Of a DNA stretch of 64,000 nt, positions 50,640-60,195 are shown piece by piece. How positions within the stretch are numbered: the first letter of the stretch is position 1; the number at the start of each line of letters is the position of its first letter. The stretch spans positions 1-64,000 of the forward strand of contig DFXY01000035.1 in assembly GCA_002381945.1 (NCBI GenBank). The letters are read 5' to 3'. This stretch comes from Bacteriovoracaceae bacterium UBA4096. GTDB lineage: Bacteria > Bdellovibrionota > Bacteriovoracia > Bacteriovoracales > Bacteriovoracaceae. The position numbers and the translations under genes were made by a program. The notes beneath the pieces were generated by a model that was given only the letters and a program-made list of their open reading frames with translations, was not told where the DNA came from and made no database searches.

Positions 50640-51265
50640 TAATTTCTCCCCATCATTTTGTAGCACTCAAATAAGAACTCAAAAGTTTCAACATGTCTTT
50701 TGGCCGCAGCAACATCCTTACCCCAAGTATAAAGACCATGGCCTGCAATCAAGAATCCATGAATATCATTGTGGCAGAAGTCTTTCATGCCGTGAAGAAT
50801 CTCAGACATGTTCTGGGAATTTGGAACAATAGGTAATATTTCTGTGAGTTCATGAGTTGCGTTACCTTCGAGCCCTTTGAGAATTTCAAAATCCTTAAAA
50901 ATGATTTGTTTTTCAATGGAATGGGTTAGTGAGAGTACGGTCCCTAATACGGAATGAGTATGAAGAATGCAATTAATCTTGGGATATTCGCGGTAAAGGG
51001 CGGTATGAATCTCTGTTTCTGCAGATGACTTGAAGCCAGATTTATCAAAAGGGGGAAGCACCTCCCCTTGAGAATCAATCATAATGAAATCATTGAGGGT
51101 AAATTGGCTTTTATCCACTCCGGAGCGTGAAATGATATACTCATTCTTTGTCTCAGATCGGACGGAATAATTGGTAGAAGTGGCAGGAGTCCACCCCTTT
51201 GCGCTAAAAAAATGAATCGACTGGAGCAATTCTTCTGCCAGTATCTTATTTGGTCCGGAAAACAT
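50639..51265 (-). CDS. mtnB: methylthioribulose-1-phosphate dehydratase MtnB
   Basis: MtnB dehydrates methylthioribulose-1-phosphate. The 208 residues form a class II aldolase fold with the zinc His pair in CILHTHSVLGTVLSL and a third His in GHGLYTWGKD, and SGVDKSQFTLNDFIMID near the start. AAGGAG lies 9 bases before the ATG. mtnA, mtnK or mtnN, which feed the pathway, are not in the window. Confidence 0.92.
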   Translation of the reverse strand: MFSGPNKILAEELLQSIHFFSAKGWTPATSTNYSVRSETKNEYIISRSGVDKSQFTLNDFIMIDSQGEVLPPFDKSGFKSSAETEIHTALYREYPKINCILHTHSVLGTVLSLTHSIEKQIIFKDFEILKGLEGNATHELTEILPIVPNSQNMSEILHGMKDFCHNDIHGFLIAGHGLYTWGKDVAAAKRHVETFEFLFECYKMMGRN

Positions 51266-51455
51266 GATCTAGGTCTCCTTGTGGGAGCTTTACTATCGCG
51301 AACACCTCGATTTTACAAGAAGTGATTGTCCGCGTTATTAGGGCAAGTTTTCTAGTCACTATTTACTGTTTAGATGCATAGCCGCTTTTGTCATATTCAG
51401 GTAAAAGTGGTTATCTAGAAGAGAACAACACACCAAATTTTTCGAGGATTACAGA

Positions 51456-54400
51456 ATGAAAAACCCCTTTCTTGGGAGTGATTTTCAAAATACACATAAA
51501 GACAGTTTTACCCACCTGCATTTGCATAGTCAGTATTCATTGCTCGATGGTGCTATCCGCTTAAATGATTTATTTAAACGGGCCAAAGAGCTGGAGATGC
51601 CGGCCATTGCCTGTACTGATCATGGAAATATGTTCGGTGGAATTGATTTTTATACACGTGCTATCTCGGCCGGAATTAAGCCAATTCTGGGATCCGAAAT
51701 TTATTTTACACCGGGGTCACGCCATGACCGTAGGGCCCCCCGCAATTTAAAAACTCTTGATTCTCAGGATGAAGTTGAAGGAAAGCATCAAATCCATCAC
51801 TTAATCCTTTTGTGTAAAAATCTAACCGGTTATCAAAATCTTTGTAAGCTACTTTCAAAGGCCTACCAGGAAGGCTTTTACTATAAGCCCCGGGCAGATG
51901 TTGAACTTCTGCGAGAATACTCAGAGGGTCTTATCGCAACGACTGCTTGTCTGAAAGGTGAAGTTGGCTACAACCTTTTCACAGGTCAGGATGAACGTGC
52001 CTACCAGGCCGCGATGAAGTATCGTGAAATTTTCAAGGACGATTTCTATCTGGAGATCCAGGAGAATGGTATTCCTGAACAAGCAGATGTTAATAAAAAG
52101 GTCATTGCTTTTGCCAAAGAAAATTCCATACCGCTGGTTGCTACCAATGACTGTCATTATGTAACCAGGGAAGATGCTGCCGCTCAGGAAGTTTTAATGT
52201 GTATTCAAACGGGTAAAACCTTTGAAGATGAAAAACGCATGAAGCTTTCCACAACTGAGTTCTATTTTAAATCCGCCCAGGAAATGCGCCAGTCATTTAG
52301 TTATATTCCTGAGGCCTGTGACAATACATTAAAAATTGCTGATGCCTGTAATCTTGAAATCCGCTGGCAGGATGATAAGGGAAAACAGATTTATCTTCTT
52401 CCAAAGTTTGAAATTAAAACTGCGGAGACTGAAGATGAGTATTTTACCCGATTGACTCGAGAAGGCCTGGAAGAGCGTTTCAACGGGCCTCACTTTAAGC
52501 AGCTGCGTGAGCAAGCGAATTGGGAAAGTGAGCTTAAACAACAATATCTTGACCGATTGGAAGTTGAGATTGGTTTGATTAAGCAAATGGGATTTACCGG
52601 ATACTTTCTGATTGTATCTGACTTCATCATGTGGTCTAAAGCGCAGGGCATTCCTGTTGGCCCTGGCCGGGGTTCAGGTGCAGGTTCCATTGTCGCCTAT
52701 GCTTTAAAAATCACTAACGTTGATCCAATACCATTTAACCTTCTCTTTGAGCGATTCATTAACCCTGAACGTATCTCCATGCCAGATTTTGATATCGACT
52801 TCTGTCAGGATCGCCGCCAGGAAGTTATTGAGTATGTGACTAAAAAATACGGGGAAGAAAGAGTAGGGCAGATTATCACTTTTGGCACACTCTCTGCCAA
52901 AGCCGTTTTAAGGGATGTATCCAGGGTTTTTGCTCTTCCGTATTCAGAGGCCGATACTTTGGCAAAACTTGTACCGGAAGAACTAGGAATAGAACTTCAG
53001 GAAGCGATAGATAAAGAACCTAAGCTCAAAGAGCTTGAAGATAATGATCCTAAGATCAGACGAATTCTTCAAATTAGTAAACGACTTGAAGGATTGAACC
53101 GACATGCAGGTATTCATGCTGCCGGAGTGATTATTACCAATGAGCCACTGGTCACTTATTGTCCTCTATTTAGAGGGGCAAAAGGTGAACAGGTTGTTCA
53201 GTTCGATAAAGACTTCTCGGAAAAAATTGGTCTGGTGAAGTTTGACTTCTTGGGGCTAAAAACTCTCACGGTTATCTCAAACGCCCAAAAATTAGTTCAG
53301 CGTGACTTGCAGCCTGATTTTGACATTGAAGATATCGATATGAATGATCAGTCAGTCTATGAAATGATCTCTGATGGTCAAACCGTGGGAGTCTTCCAGC
53401 TTGAATCCAGTGGGATGCAGGATCTATGCAAGCGGATTAAACCGGGTTCAATTGATGATATTACAGCGATCAACGCCCTTTATCGTCCAGGTCCAATGGG
53501 CTCCGGTATGCACTTGGAATTTGCGGAGATCAAAAACAAAATCAACGGTAAAGTTGAAACTTATGCGTTTGAAGAGTTGAAGCCAGTTCTTAGAGATACC
53601 TACGGAATTATTGTATATCAGGAACAAGTGATGAACATTGCCCGAGTGGTGGCCGGATATTCACTTGGTCAAGCGGATATGCTTCGTAGAGCGATGGGGA
53701 AAAAGAAAGCTGAAGAGATGCAGATGCATAAGGAGATCTTCAGAAAAGGCGCTGTCGAACGAGGATTTGATCAAGAAAAAGCGATTGCTCTTTTTGACTT
53801 GATGGAAAAATTTGCAGAATACGGCTTCAATAAATCACACGCAGTTGCTTATTCTGTTGTGGCCTATCAGACGGCATTCTTAAAAAAATATTTCCCTGCC
53901 CAGTTCTTTGCTGCTTTGCTAGGAACTGAAATCAACAACAAAGAAAAAATTACTTCATATATTCAGGAAGCAAAAGAATGTGGCATTCAAATCCTTCCGC
54001 CGGATGTGAATGAGTCGTTATGGTTATTCAACGTGATCGGAGACACCATTCGTTTCGGACTTGGGGCCGTAAAAGGTGTGGGTGAAGGTGCTGTAGAAGA
54101 AATCGTAAAAGAAAGAACTGAGAATGGTGCATTCACAGGTTATGTCGATTTCTGTGAACGAGTGAATCTTAAGGCCGTCAATAAACGTGTGATGGAAGCT
54201 CTGATAAAAGTGGGAGCATTTGATTCATGTGAAAAATTTAATCGGAAGACTCTTCTGGAGAATATGGAATTCATCATTTCTTTCGCTGAGAAGAAGCAGG
54301 AAGAGAAGCTTATGGGCCAGACTTCGCTGTTTGATATGGGTGAGGTTGTCCAGAGTTCAGAAGAGCAGCTTAATATAAGTGAATCACCAGAATTTGATGA

Positions 54401-55112
54401 AAAACAGAAACTCTCATTGGAAGCAGAACTATTGGGGATTTATGTCTCAGGTCATCCGCTTATGAGGTTTAAAGATATCATGGGCAAACTGACTTCGATG
54501 GACATTGCCAGTATCCAAGAGCTGCCAACGGTTGCCCGCCCTGAAGGCATGGGGCCAAGGATTAAAGATGAGAATGATCCAAGCAAACGCAGTATGGTGA
54601 TTGCAGGAATGATTTCAGAGTCCAAAATTATCGTCACCAAAAAAGGCGATAAAATGGCCTTTGTTACTTTTGAAGATCTTTCAGGTAAGATCGAATGTCT
54701 TTTTTTTCCTCGAGTCTTTGCTGAATTCCAGGAGTTTCTGACCATGGATGAGCCGCTTATTCTTTCGGGAGTCGTGAACTTGGCAGAGGACCCAAAGAAA
54801 TTTTACCCGAGTAAGGTTGCTCTTTTGAAGGACGAGTCTGATGACCGGGTAACTTCAGTGAGAGTAAATGTTCCTTTAAACCATTTAAACGCCTATTCAC
54901 TTTCTCAAATGAAGCAAATACTTTTAAGTTATCGAGGTTCAATTCCTATACATTTTATTTTTGATACGCCGGAAGGGCGTGCTCGATTACCTTTAGATGA
55001 TAATTTCCTGGTTAGTCCTTCTCCTCAAATGGCAGCTAAGATCAATGAGCTTCTAAATACAAATTCCGTTTCATTCATCATTGATGGCAAGGTTGAGGAA
55101 GTTCATCTGTGA
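51456..55112 (+). CDS. dnaE: DNA polymerase III alpha subunit DnaE
   Basis: The replicative polymerase subunit of 1218 residues has a PHP domain (FTHLHLHSQYSLLDGA, CTDHGNMFGGIDF), the polymerase core with VGPGRGSGAGSIVAYAL and the catalytic acids in PDFDIDFCQDRR, the NRHAGIHAAGVIITN segment, a helix-hairpin-helix (FGLGAVKGVGEGA) and a C-terminal OB domain (MISESKIIVTKKGDKMAFVT). It is the DnaE1 type. Four more co-directional genes follow with overlaps or short gaps. Confidence 0.97.
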   Translation: MKNPFLGSDFQNTHKDSFTHLHLHSQYSLLDGAIRLNDLFKRAKELEMPAIACTDHGNMFGGIDFYTRAISAGIKPILGSEIYFTPGSRHDRRAPRNLKTLDSQDEVEGKHQIHHLILLCKNLTGYQNLCKLLSKAYQEGFYYKPRADVELLREYSEGLIATTACLKGEVGYNLFTGQDERAYQAAMKYREIFKDDFYLEIQENGIPEQADVNKKVIAFAKENSIPLVATNDCHYVTREDAAAQEVLMCIQTGKTFEDEKRMKLSTTEFYFKSAQEMRQSFSYIPEACDNTLKIADACNLEIRWQDDKGKQIYLLPKFEIKTAETEDEYFTRLTREGLEERFNGPHFKQLREQANWESELKQQYLDRLEVEIGLIKQMGFTGYFLIVSDFIMWSKAQGIPVGPGRGSGAGSIVAYALKITNVDPIPFNLLFERFINPERISMPDFDIDFCQDRRQEVIEYVTKKYGEERVGQIITFGTLSAKAVLRDVSRVFALPYSEADTLAKLVPEELGIELQEAIDKEPKLKELEDNDPKIRRILQISKRLEGLNRHAGIHAAGVIITNEPLVTYCPLFRGAKGEQVVQFDKDFSEKIGLVKFDFLGLKTLTVISNAQKLVQRDLQPDFDIEDIDMNDQSVYEMISDGQTVGVFQLESSGMQDLCKRIKPGSIDDITAINALYRPGPMGSGMHLEFAEIKNKINGKVETYAFEELKPVLRDTYGIIVYQEQVMNIARVVAGYSLGQADMLRRAMGKKKAEEMQMHKEIFRKGAVERGFDQEKAIALFDLMEKFAEYGFNKSHAVAYSVVAYQTAFLKKYFPAQFFAALLGTEINNKEKITSYIQEAKECGIQILPPDVNESLWLFNVIGDTIRFGLGAVKGVGEGAVEEIVKERTENGAFTGYVDFCERVNLKAVNKRVMEALIKVGAFDSCEKFNRKTLLENMEFIISFAEKKQEEKLMGQTSLFDMGEVVQSSEEQLNISESPEFDEKQKLSLEAELLGIYVSGHPLMRFKDIMGKLTSMDIASIQELPTVARPEGMGPRIKDENDPSKRSMVIAGMISESKIIVTKKGDKMAFVTFEDLSGKIECLFFPRVFAEFQEFLTMDEPLILSGVVNLAEDPKKFYPSKVALLKDESDDRVTSVRVNVPLNHLNAYSLSQMKQILLSYRGSIPIHFIFDTPEGRARLPLDDNFLVSPSPQMAAKINELLNTNSVSFIIDGKVEEVHL

Positions 55113-56416
55113 AATTACTGACCCTGTTACTCTTCTTACTTTCCACCAGCGCTCTGGCCCAACTGGTCAGTGAAAGAACTGTAAATATGGAACTCAAGGT
55201 CGCCAATCTTGAGGAGGCCAAACCTATACTGCTTCATGAAGCAGTTGAAGCTGCGATTGAGCAATACTCAACGGAGATAGGATTTGATATTAAAAAGTTT
55301 CACACACAGCTGAATGCAAAATTTATCAGATACTTTGAAGCCTATAAAATCCGTAAAATGGCCGAGAAATTTGGGAAAAATTACGCTGCCGAATTAACCG
55401 ATGATCAGAAGAAGATTTTTCTGGATGGGCTAGAAGAGCAGAAACATAAACTCTTCATTAAGTTCTCGCGACTAGAACAAGTTTTAGATTCTTACGCCTT
55501 TAAAGAGATTCAGCGTGATCAGGCAAAGCCTGAGTTATGGAAGGCCAGTGTAGTCTTTAATTTAAATCGTGCCAAATTGGAAAAATTAAACGCCAGGCTT
55601 TTATCCGCTGATTCTAAACAGTATTCAAAGCTCCTGATCATTTCGGAAATTAATCTAATCAATATGAATTGGAATGATTTGGGCCTTGAACAAAGTTCTG
55701 TTTTTTCAAAACCCCTTATGTCCTCATGGTTAAAATGGATGGATGCTAATGGTCCTTCAAATGTGGAAGAGATTAATCTCTGTACGGATGAATGCTTAAG
55801 CTTATTTAACAGTTGGCAGGATCTCCCTCAGGAAGAGGGAATGAACGTTCCGGAAAATCTTCTAAATGGTGCATGGTTAAAAGTTTCCTTTAACCTGAGA
55901 AAGGTTAGCTTTTCCAAGGGCCTTAATGAGTGGGAGTTTGAGTGGGATGGCAGTGTGGTTATGCTGGACATGAACACTAAAAAAATTCTTTCCTCACATA
56001 CCATCCTTCCTGAAATTAAAAGTTGGCGAGGATTAGATCAGAAAAGCCTGAACTCAAGCTTGGCGAGTGCTATGTATCGTTCTCCCTTGGATGCCTTTCA
56101 GAAATCAGTCCGAAAACTTCAAGATAATCTTCGCCTCAACCGACTGAGTCGCTTGGTCATTCAAGGCCATCATCATATGGGTGATATCCTATCGTTGATG
56201 GAATTACTCAAGAGAGAAGGAAATAAGCTCAATTTAGAGCTGCAAATGGACTTATTTACCCAAAAAGAGGCCCAAATCCTGTGTTTTTATCAAGGTGAGG
56301 AAAAATCGTTTACGGATTTATTGTCACGACTAAAAGAGTTAAAATCATCTCATAGCTATAGATTGGTGAATGAATTTACAGGCATTCACCATGTGTTAAA
56401 GTTAATAGCTGAATAA
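55109..56416 (+). CDS. secreted protein of unknown function
   Basis: A signal peptide (LLTLLLFLLSTSALAQ) precedes 418 residues that are mostly helical at the start (HEAVEAAIEQYSTEIGFD, KIFLDGLEEQKHKLFIKF) and alpha/beta later (RLSRLVIQGHHHMGDILSLM). The first Cys pair is in NLCTDECLSLF. I recognise no family. The start is GTG 55109, overlapping the dnaE stop (GTGA), so it is likely coupled to dnaE. Confidence 0.6.
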   Translation: MKLLTLLLFLLSTSALAQLVSERTVNMELKVANLEEAKPILLHEAVEAAIEQYSTEIGFDIKKFHTQLNAKFIRYFEAYKIRKMAEKFGKNYAAELTDDQKKIFLDGLEEQKHKLFIKFSRLEQVLDSYAFKEIQRDQAKPELWKASVVFNLNRAKLEKLNARLLSADSKQYSKLLIISEINLINMNWNDLGLEQSSVFSKPLMSSWLKWMDANGPSNVEEINLCTDECLSLFNSWQDLPQEEGMNVPENLLNGAWLKVSFNLRKVSFSKGLNEWEFEWDGSVVMLDMNTKKILSSHTILPEIKSWRGLDQKSLNSSLASAMYRSPLDAFQKSVRKLQDNLRLNRLSRLVIQGHHHMGDILSLMELLKREGNKLNLELQMDLFTQKEAQILCFYQGEEKSFTDLLSRLKELKSSHSYRLVNEFTGIHHVLKLIAE

Positions 56417-56436
56417 ATTTTCTCGAGGATGAGATA

Positions 56437-57366
56437 ATGCTCTTTTTGCGATATGGACTCTTTCCCATTTTAACTCTCTCATTTATCACCAGTTCATGCG
56501 CTCCCATTACGCGCAGAAAACCGATATCCCAGGCATCTAAGGTACGAACAGTTTCAGAATTTAGTCCAATTAAAAAGAAAATTGCCCTACTGCCTTTCTA
56601 TAATGAAACCCCAATGGGAGGGGATGATCTTGCTATTACTGCCACTGAAGAATTCCGTCGTGAAATATCCAAGTCTCGAGAGTTTCTTTTTGATCCGGAA
56701 GCCGAGAATATTTTTGGTAGCTCTAAAGAAATCTATGCAGGTGGAGGAGTGAAGCTCGCTCAATTATCCAGAAAGGCCAAGATGTCTGGAGTCAATATTG
56801 TTGTATTCGGAAGAATCAAAGAGGCAAGAGTCAGACAAAAAAGTGATGAGATCGGTTTTGTGAGAAAAGTAAAATCTCTTGCTGAATCCTACGTTGAGAT
56901 TAAAGTTTTTGATGTCCTTTCCAATAAAGAACTATTTTCTGAAACCGTTGATGGAAACATTTCTGATGACAATCTTCGCTTTTACCAAGTTGAGACTGAG
57001 GACAACTTGTCCTATCGTCAGGAGCTACTACGTTATTCGGTAAAAGTGGCAGTTCGTAAGTTCGTTCCTCGAGTGATTAAGGTTGGCGCCCGTTTGGACT
57101 GGATGGGAAGAGTAGCAAAAATTATCGGCACTCGGATATATATCAATGCCGGTCGCTCGTCTGGATTAAACTTAGGTGACATTCTGAAAGTGATCACTGA
57201 AGGCCAGGACATTTATGATCCTGAAACTGGGGCCATGATCGGTATGTCTCAGGGAGAAGTGAAGGGAACTCTGGAGGTTGTTGATTATTTCGGCCCAGAT
57301 GGAGCTGTTTGCAATCTTCATTCAGGTGGCTCAGTGACTGAAGGGGACTTTGTCCAACTTTACTAA
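56437..57366 (+). CDS. lipoprotein with CsgG/TolB-N-like and FlgT-C-like domains
   Basis: The 309 residues have a lipoprotein signal (FITSSC, Cys21). The first domain (about 47-215) resembles CsgG/FlgT middle domains: KKIALLPFYNET, ATEEFRREI, ANKE-type strands around VVFGRIKEARV. The second (about 230-309) is like FlgT-C: GRVAKIIGTRIYINAGRSSG, then LNLGDILKV and GSVTEGDFVQLY. FlgT supports the flagellar motor in Vibrio; here no flagellar genes are near. The stop overlaps the next start (ATGA-like, one base). Confidence 0.65.
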   Translation: MLFLRYGLFPILTLSFITSSCAPITRRKPISQASKVRTVSEFSPIKKKIALLPFYNETPMGGDDLAITATEEFRREISKSREFLFDPEAENIFGSSKEIYAGGGVKLAQLSRKAKMSGVNIVVFGRIKEARVRQKSDEIGFVRKVKSLAESYVEIKVFDVLSNKELFSETVDGNISDDNLRFYQVETEDNLSYRQELLRYSVKVAVRKFVPRVIKVGARLDWMGRVAKIIGTRIYINAGRSSGLNLGDILKVITEGQDIYDPETGAMIGMSQGEVKGTLEVVDYFGPDGAVCNLHSGGSVTEGDFVQLY

Positions 57367-58739
57367 TGACAATAATCAAAAAGCTCCCATTCTTAGTCGT
57401 TTCCCGCTCTCCTTATATGAGGGGTATTCTTAAGTTTGTTCTGGAGACACTTTTGCATACTGAGGTAACGGAACTTGAATCGGAAGAGACGGCACTGTCT
57501 TTTCTTAAAAACCTTGAATCCGTTCCAAGCATGATAATTTATGATTACACACCTAATGCTTATCTGGTGGAAGACTTCATAGGATATTTAAAAGATCATT
57601 CAAAACTAGTTAAAATCGTCATTCTGGTGGATAAGGTTCGCGAAGAAGGAAAAGAGCTTCTAAAGGATCATCACCAGATGCTTTTGATGGATGAATCTAA
57701 ACTACCAGGTAGTTTAATTGAAGAGGGAAGACATCTCTTTTCAAGCTCACCTTATTTAAACGAAGAACCCTACTGCCGGATTGATATCAATTTTTTATCA
57801 ATTCTGGATGGAATTAACAAAAATCTTTTCATTCGGCTTGGGCAAGATAAATACATAAAACTCTTCAACGAAGACGATACGACTAATATGCTCGACATCC
57901 AAAAGTATAAGAGTAAAGGTATAAATTATTTATACTTGAATCGAGAAACGGCTGACTGGGTTATAAATCAAATTCAAAATCAAATAGATATTTTTTTAAA
58001 GGCCAGTAATTTTCGTTTTGTCCTTCGTGGAGCTTCAGATAGCCCTGAGAAAAGATTTGAACAAAAAATTCTTCGCATGGATGATGAAGTCCATGTTGAT
58101 AAAGATTTCAAAGAGTCCATTGATAAGGCCGTTGAAAAGATCAGATCAATTGTAGAAAAAGAAGCCAAAGTAGACCACTTTCTGAAGATGCTGAAGGAAA
58201 AGCAGGACTCCTATGCCCTGTTTACTCAGAAGATGAATTTAACCAGCTTAATTGCTTGTGTCCTTGCTAAGCAACTGGACTGGATATCAAAGACCACTAT
58301 GGATAAGCTGGTGTATGCCGCTGTTCTTAGTGATATCACGCTTGCTGTCCGGCCTGAACTTTTGAAAATTCAAAACATTCAGGAATTTGAGAAAGTGAAA
58401 CATTCTTTAACTGAAGAAGATCAAAAGATTTTTTTAGCTCATCCGAAAGATGCAGCGAATCTGATTAAAAGATATTTCTCCAATGCTCCACCTGATACGG
58501 ACGCATTGGCCTATCAGCATCATGAATTACCTGATGGTAGTGGCTTCCCACAAGGACTGCGCGCCGATAAAATTTCTCCTCTCTCCGCTTTGTTCATTGT
58601 TGCTTCTGACTTCTCCTTTTATTTTCTTAAGGATGATGAGCCGACTCTGGACGACTTTATTCTGAAGTGCCATAGTCGTTACGATTTTATGAACTTTCGT
58701 AAAGTCATTAAAGCTTTGGAGAGGATCAAGAGAAAATGA
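57366..58739 (+). CDS. degenerate receiver plus HD-GYP-like protein
   Basis: The 457 residues combine a receiver-like fold without the double acid (PFLVVSRSPYMRG; Asp60 in MIIYDYTPN remains), a middle domain (about 135-220) and an HD-GYP-like domain (about 285-455). The HD doublet is Ser322-Asp323 (AAVLSDITLA), while H359, the HHELPDGSGFP motif (H386, E387, D390) and D415 remain; GYP reads GFP. HD-GYP enzymes break cyclic-di-GMP; loss of the HD His suggests a changed metal site or a c-di-GMP sensor. It overlaps the following lipoprotein gene by 4 bases. Confidence 0.75.
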   Translation: MTIIKKLPFLVVSRSPYMRGILKFVLETLLHTEVTELESEETALSFLKNLESVPSMIIYDYTPNAYLVEDFIGYLKDHSKLVKIVILVDKVREEGKELLKDHHQMLLMDESKLPGSLIEEGRHLFSSSPYLNEEPYCRIDINFLSILDGINKNLFIRLGQDKYIKLFNEDDTTNMLDIQKYKSKGINYLYLNRETADWVINQIQNQIDIFLKASNFRFVLRGASDSPEKRFEQKILRMDDEVHVDKDFKESIDKAVEKIRSIVEKEAKVDHFLKMLKEKQDSYALFTQKMNLTSLIACVLAKQLDWISKTTMDKLVYAAVLSDITLAVRPELLKIQNIQEFEKVKHSLTEEDQKIFLAHPKDAANLIKRYFSNAPPDTDALAYQHHELPDGSGFPQGLRADKISPLSALFIVASDFSFYFLKDDEPTLDDFILKCHSRYDFMNFRKVIKALERIKRK

Positions 58740-59170
58740 AAATACTTTTCTTCTTTTTAATGCTGGTTTTAATGTCTGCATGTGCAACCGAAAGACCCCG
58801 CTTTGTAAAAGAAAAAGTCTGCTCTACTGAAGCTTTGAAGTATCTTAAAAATCCCCGAAATAAATACAAGCGCGCTATTAGTAGCCCATCTCTCCTTATG
58901 GATATTGCAAATACTACTAAAAGCATGCAGCTGTGCTACGAAGACTTTAAGAATAGAACGGGTTATGAAGAATTTAATACTTGTCTGGTTGTTGGCATAG
59001 ATCATTTAGGAAAAACAGAGTTTTTGAATTTTTCATCCAAAGAGATAAACTTGGATCAAAGTTTTATGAATTGCGCCAAAGCGGTAGCAGCTTCTGTACC
59101 TTATTCTAAGTATGGTAAGAATTTTATTCTTATAGAGTCCTACCAGTTTTACGTTTCATCTGATTTATAA
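58736..59170 (+). CDS. AgmX/PglI C-terminal-domain-like lipoprotein
   Basis: The 144-residue protein has a lipoprotein signal (LVLMSAC, Cys16). The rest follows the AgmX/PglI C-terminal pattern of gliding-motility and TonB-like proteins: MQLCYEDFKNRTGYEEFNTC, then VVGIDHLGKTEF, LDQSFMNCAKAV, VPY and the final YQFYVS strand, with the usual two Cys. It is the last gene after dnaE and a terminator follows. Confidence 0.65.
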   Translation: MKILFFFLMLVLMSACATERPRFVKEKVCSTEALKYLKNPRNKYKRAISSPSLLMDIANTTKSMQLCYEDFKNRTGYEEFNTCLVVGIDHLGKTEFLNFSSKEINLDQSFMNCAKAVAASVPYSKYGKNFILIESYQFYVSSDL

Positions 59171-59172
59171 AA

Positions 59173-59194
59173 AAAAGGGTCTTTCGACCCTTTT
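59173..59194. terminator. bidirectional terminator
   Basis: GGGTC (59177-59181) and GACCC (59186-59190) with flanking A and T runs form a stem around TTTC. Plus-strand RNA ends in UUUU; minus-strand RNA ends in a longer U run (59171-59176). It serves both the 58736 gene and the convergent gene that stops at 59197. Confidence 0.85.
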
Positions 59195-59196
59195 CA

Positions 59197-59481
59197 TTAT
59201 TCTTCTTTATGATGCTTATGTTTTTTTTCCCGTCTCATTTCTTTCATCGATTCACGTCTTTCTTTACGATGTTCTTTCATCTTTTCGTGGCAAGCTTTTA
59301 ACCCCTTATCATCCTTAGCGTTGGAAATGCATGATTTGCTCTCCTGAAGAGCTGCAATCCTTTTATCCAGATGGGTAGAAAGTTTGGCCTTTCTTTCTTC
59401 AAACTTGCCGTCATCCTTTGGTTTTTCTGCAAAGGACAAGAGGCTTCCAAAAGCTAAGACAAGTACTAATAGGGTTTTCAT
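59197..59481 (-). CDS. small secreted highly charged protein
   Basis: The 94 residues have a signal peptide (TLLVLVLAFGSLLSFA) and a mature part of about 75 residues that is almost all charged helix, with two Cys (SKSCIS, LKACHE) and a His/Lys tail (KKHKHHKEE) that could bind metal. ATG 59481 has AAGGAG 5 bases upstream; GTG 59487 is less likely. No family recognised. Confidence 0.6.
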   Translation of the reverse strand: MKTLLVLVLAFGSLLSFAEKPKDDGKFEERKAKLSTHLDKRIAALQESKSCISNAKDDKGLKACHEKMKEHRKERRESMKEMRREKKHKHHKEE

Positions 59482-59526
59482 ACACACTCCTTGTGTTTTA
59501 AAGAATAAGCTTAGTTTAAAATGGAC

Positions 59527-60195
59527 CTATTGATAGTCAATGGGATCATTAATACCAGCTTCTTTAAATCCTCGTAAGCGAAGTGCACAAGAATCACACT
59601 GGCCACATGCGTTGTCGTCACTTTTATAGCAAGACCAGCTAAGTGCAAATGGAACCTTAAGATCCTGGCCCTTTAAGACGATGTCGCGTTTCTTCATGCT
59701 GATAACGGGTGTGATAATTTCGATGTTACCGGCCTTGGTTCCCTCTTTAATGACTTTATTGAAGGCTTCATAATAAGAAGGTCTGCAATCAGGGTACCCT
59801 GGAGAATCCTCGTAATTGGCACCAATAAAGAGTTTCGTGGCCCCTACAACCTCGGCCCAAGAGACGGCAAGTGACAGGATGATTGAATTTCTAAATGGGA
59901 CGTATGAATCAGGAATTTCTTTTGAATCTCCCTGATATGACTTCACAGAAATTGCTTCATCAGTCAGTGAACTTCCGCCGATTTGTTTCAAGAAGGTCAT
60001 ATCAATGATTTTTCGATCCCTTTCAGGGATTTTATAAAACTCAGCGATATCATCAAAAGATTTTCTCTCTCTGGCAGATGTTTTCTGACCATAGTTCATA
60101 TGGAGAAATGACACCTTATAATTTTCTCTTAAAGCAATCCCGGCACAGACTAATGAGTCCATACCACCGCTTAAGAGGACGATCGCTTTTTCCAT
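59527..60195 (-). CDS. queC: 7-cyano-7-deazaguanine synthase QueC
   Basis: QueC turns 7-carboxy-7-deazaguanine into preQ0 with ATP and ammonia, on the way to queuosine. The 222 residues show the PP-loop SGGMDSLVCAG (9-19), LFIGANYEDSPGYPDCR and the zinc site CYKSDDNACGQCDSC. queD, queE and queF are not in the window. It overlaps the phosphohexomutase gene by one base. Confidence 0.95.
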   Translation of the reverse strand: MEKAIVLLSGGMDSLVCAGIALRENYKVSFLHMNYGQKTSARERKSFDDIAEFYKIPERDRKIIDMTFLKQIGGSSLTDEAISVKSYQGDSKEIPDSYVPFRNSIILSLAVSWAEVVGATKLFIGANYEDSPGYPDCRPSYYEAFNKVIKEGTKAGNIEIITPVISMKKRDIVLKGQDLKVPFALSWSCYKSDDNACGQCDSCALRLRGFKEAGINDPIDYQ

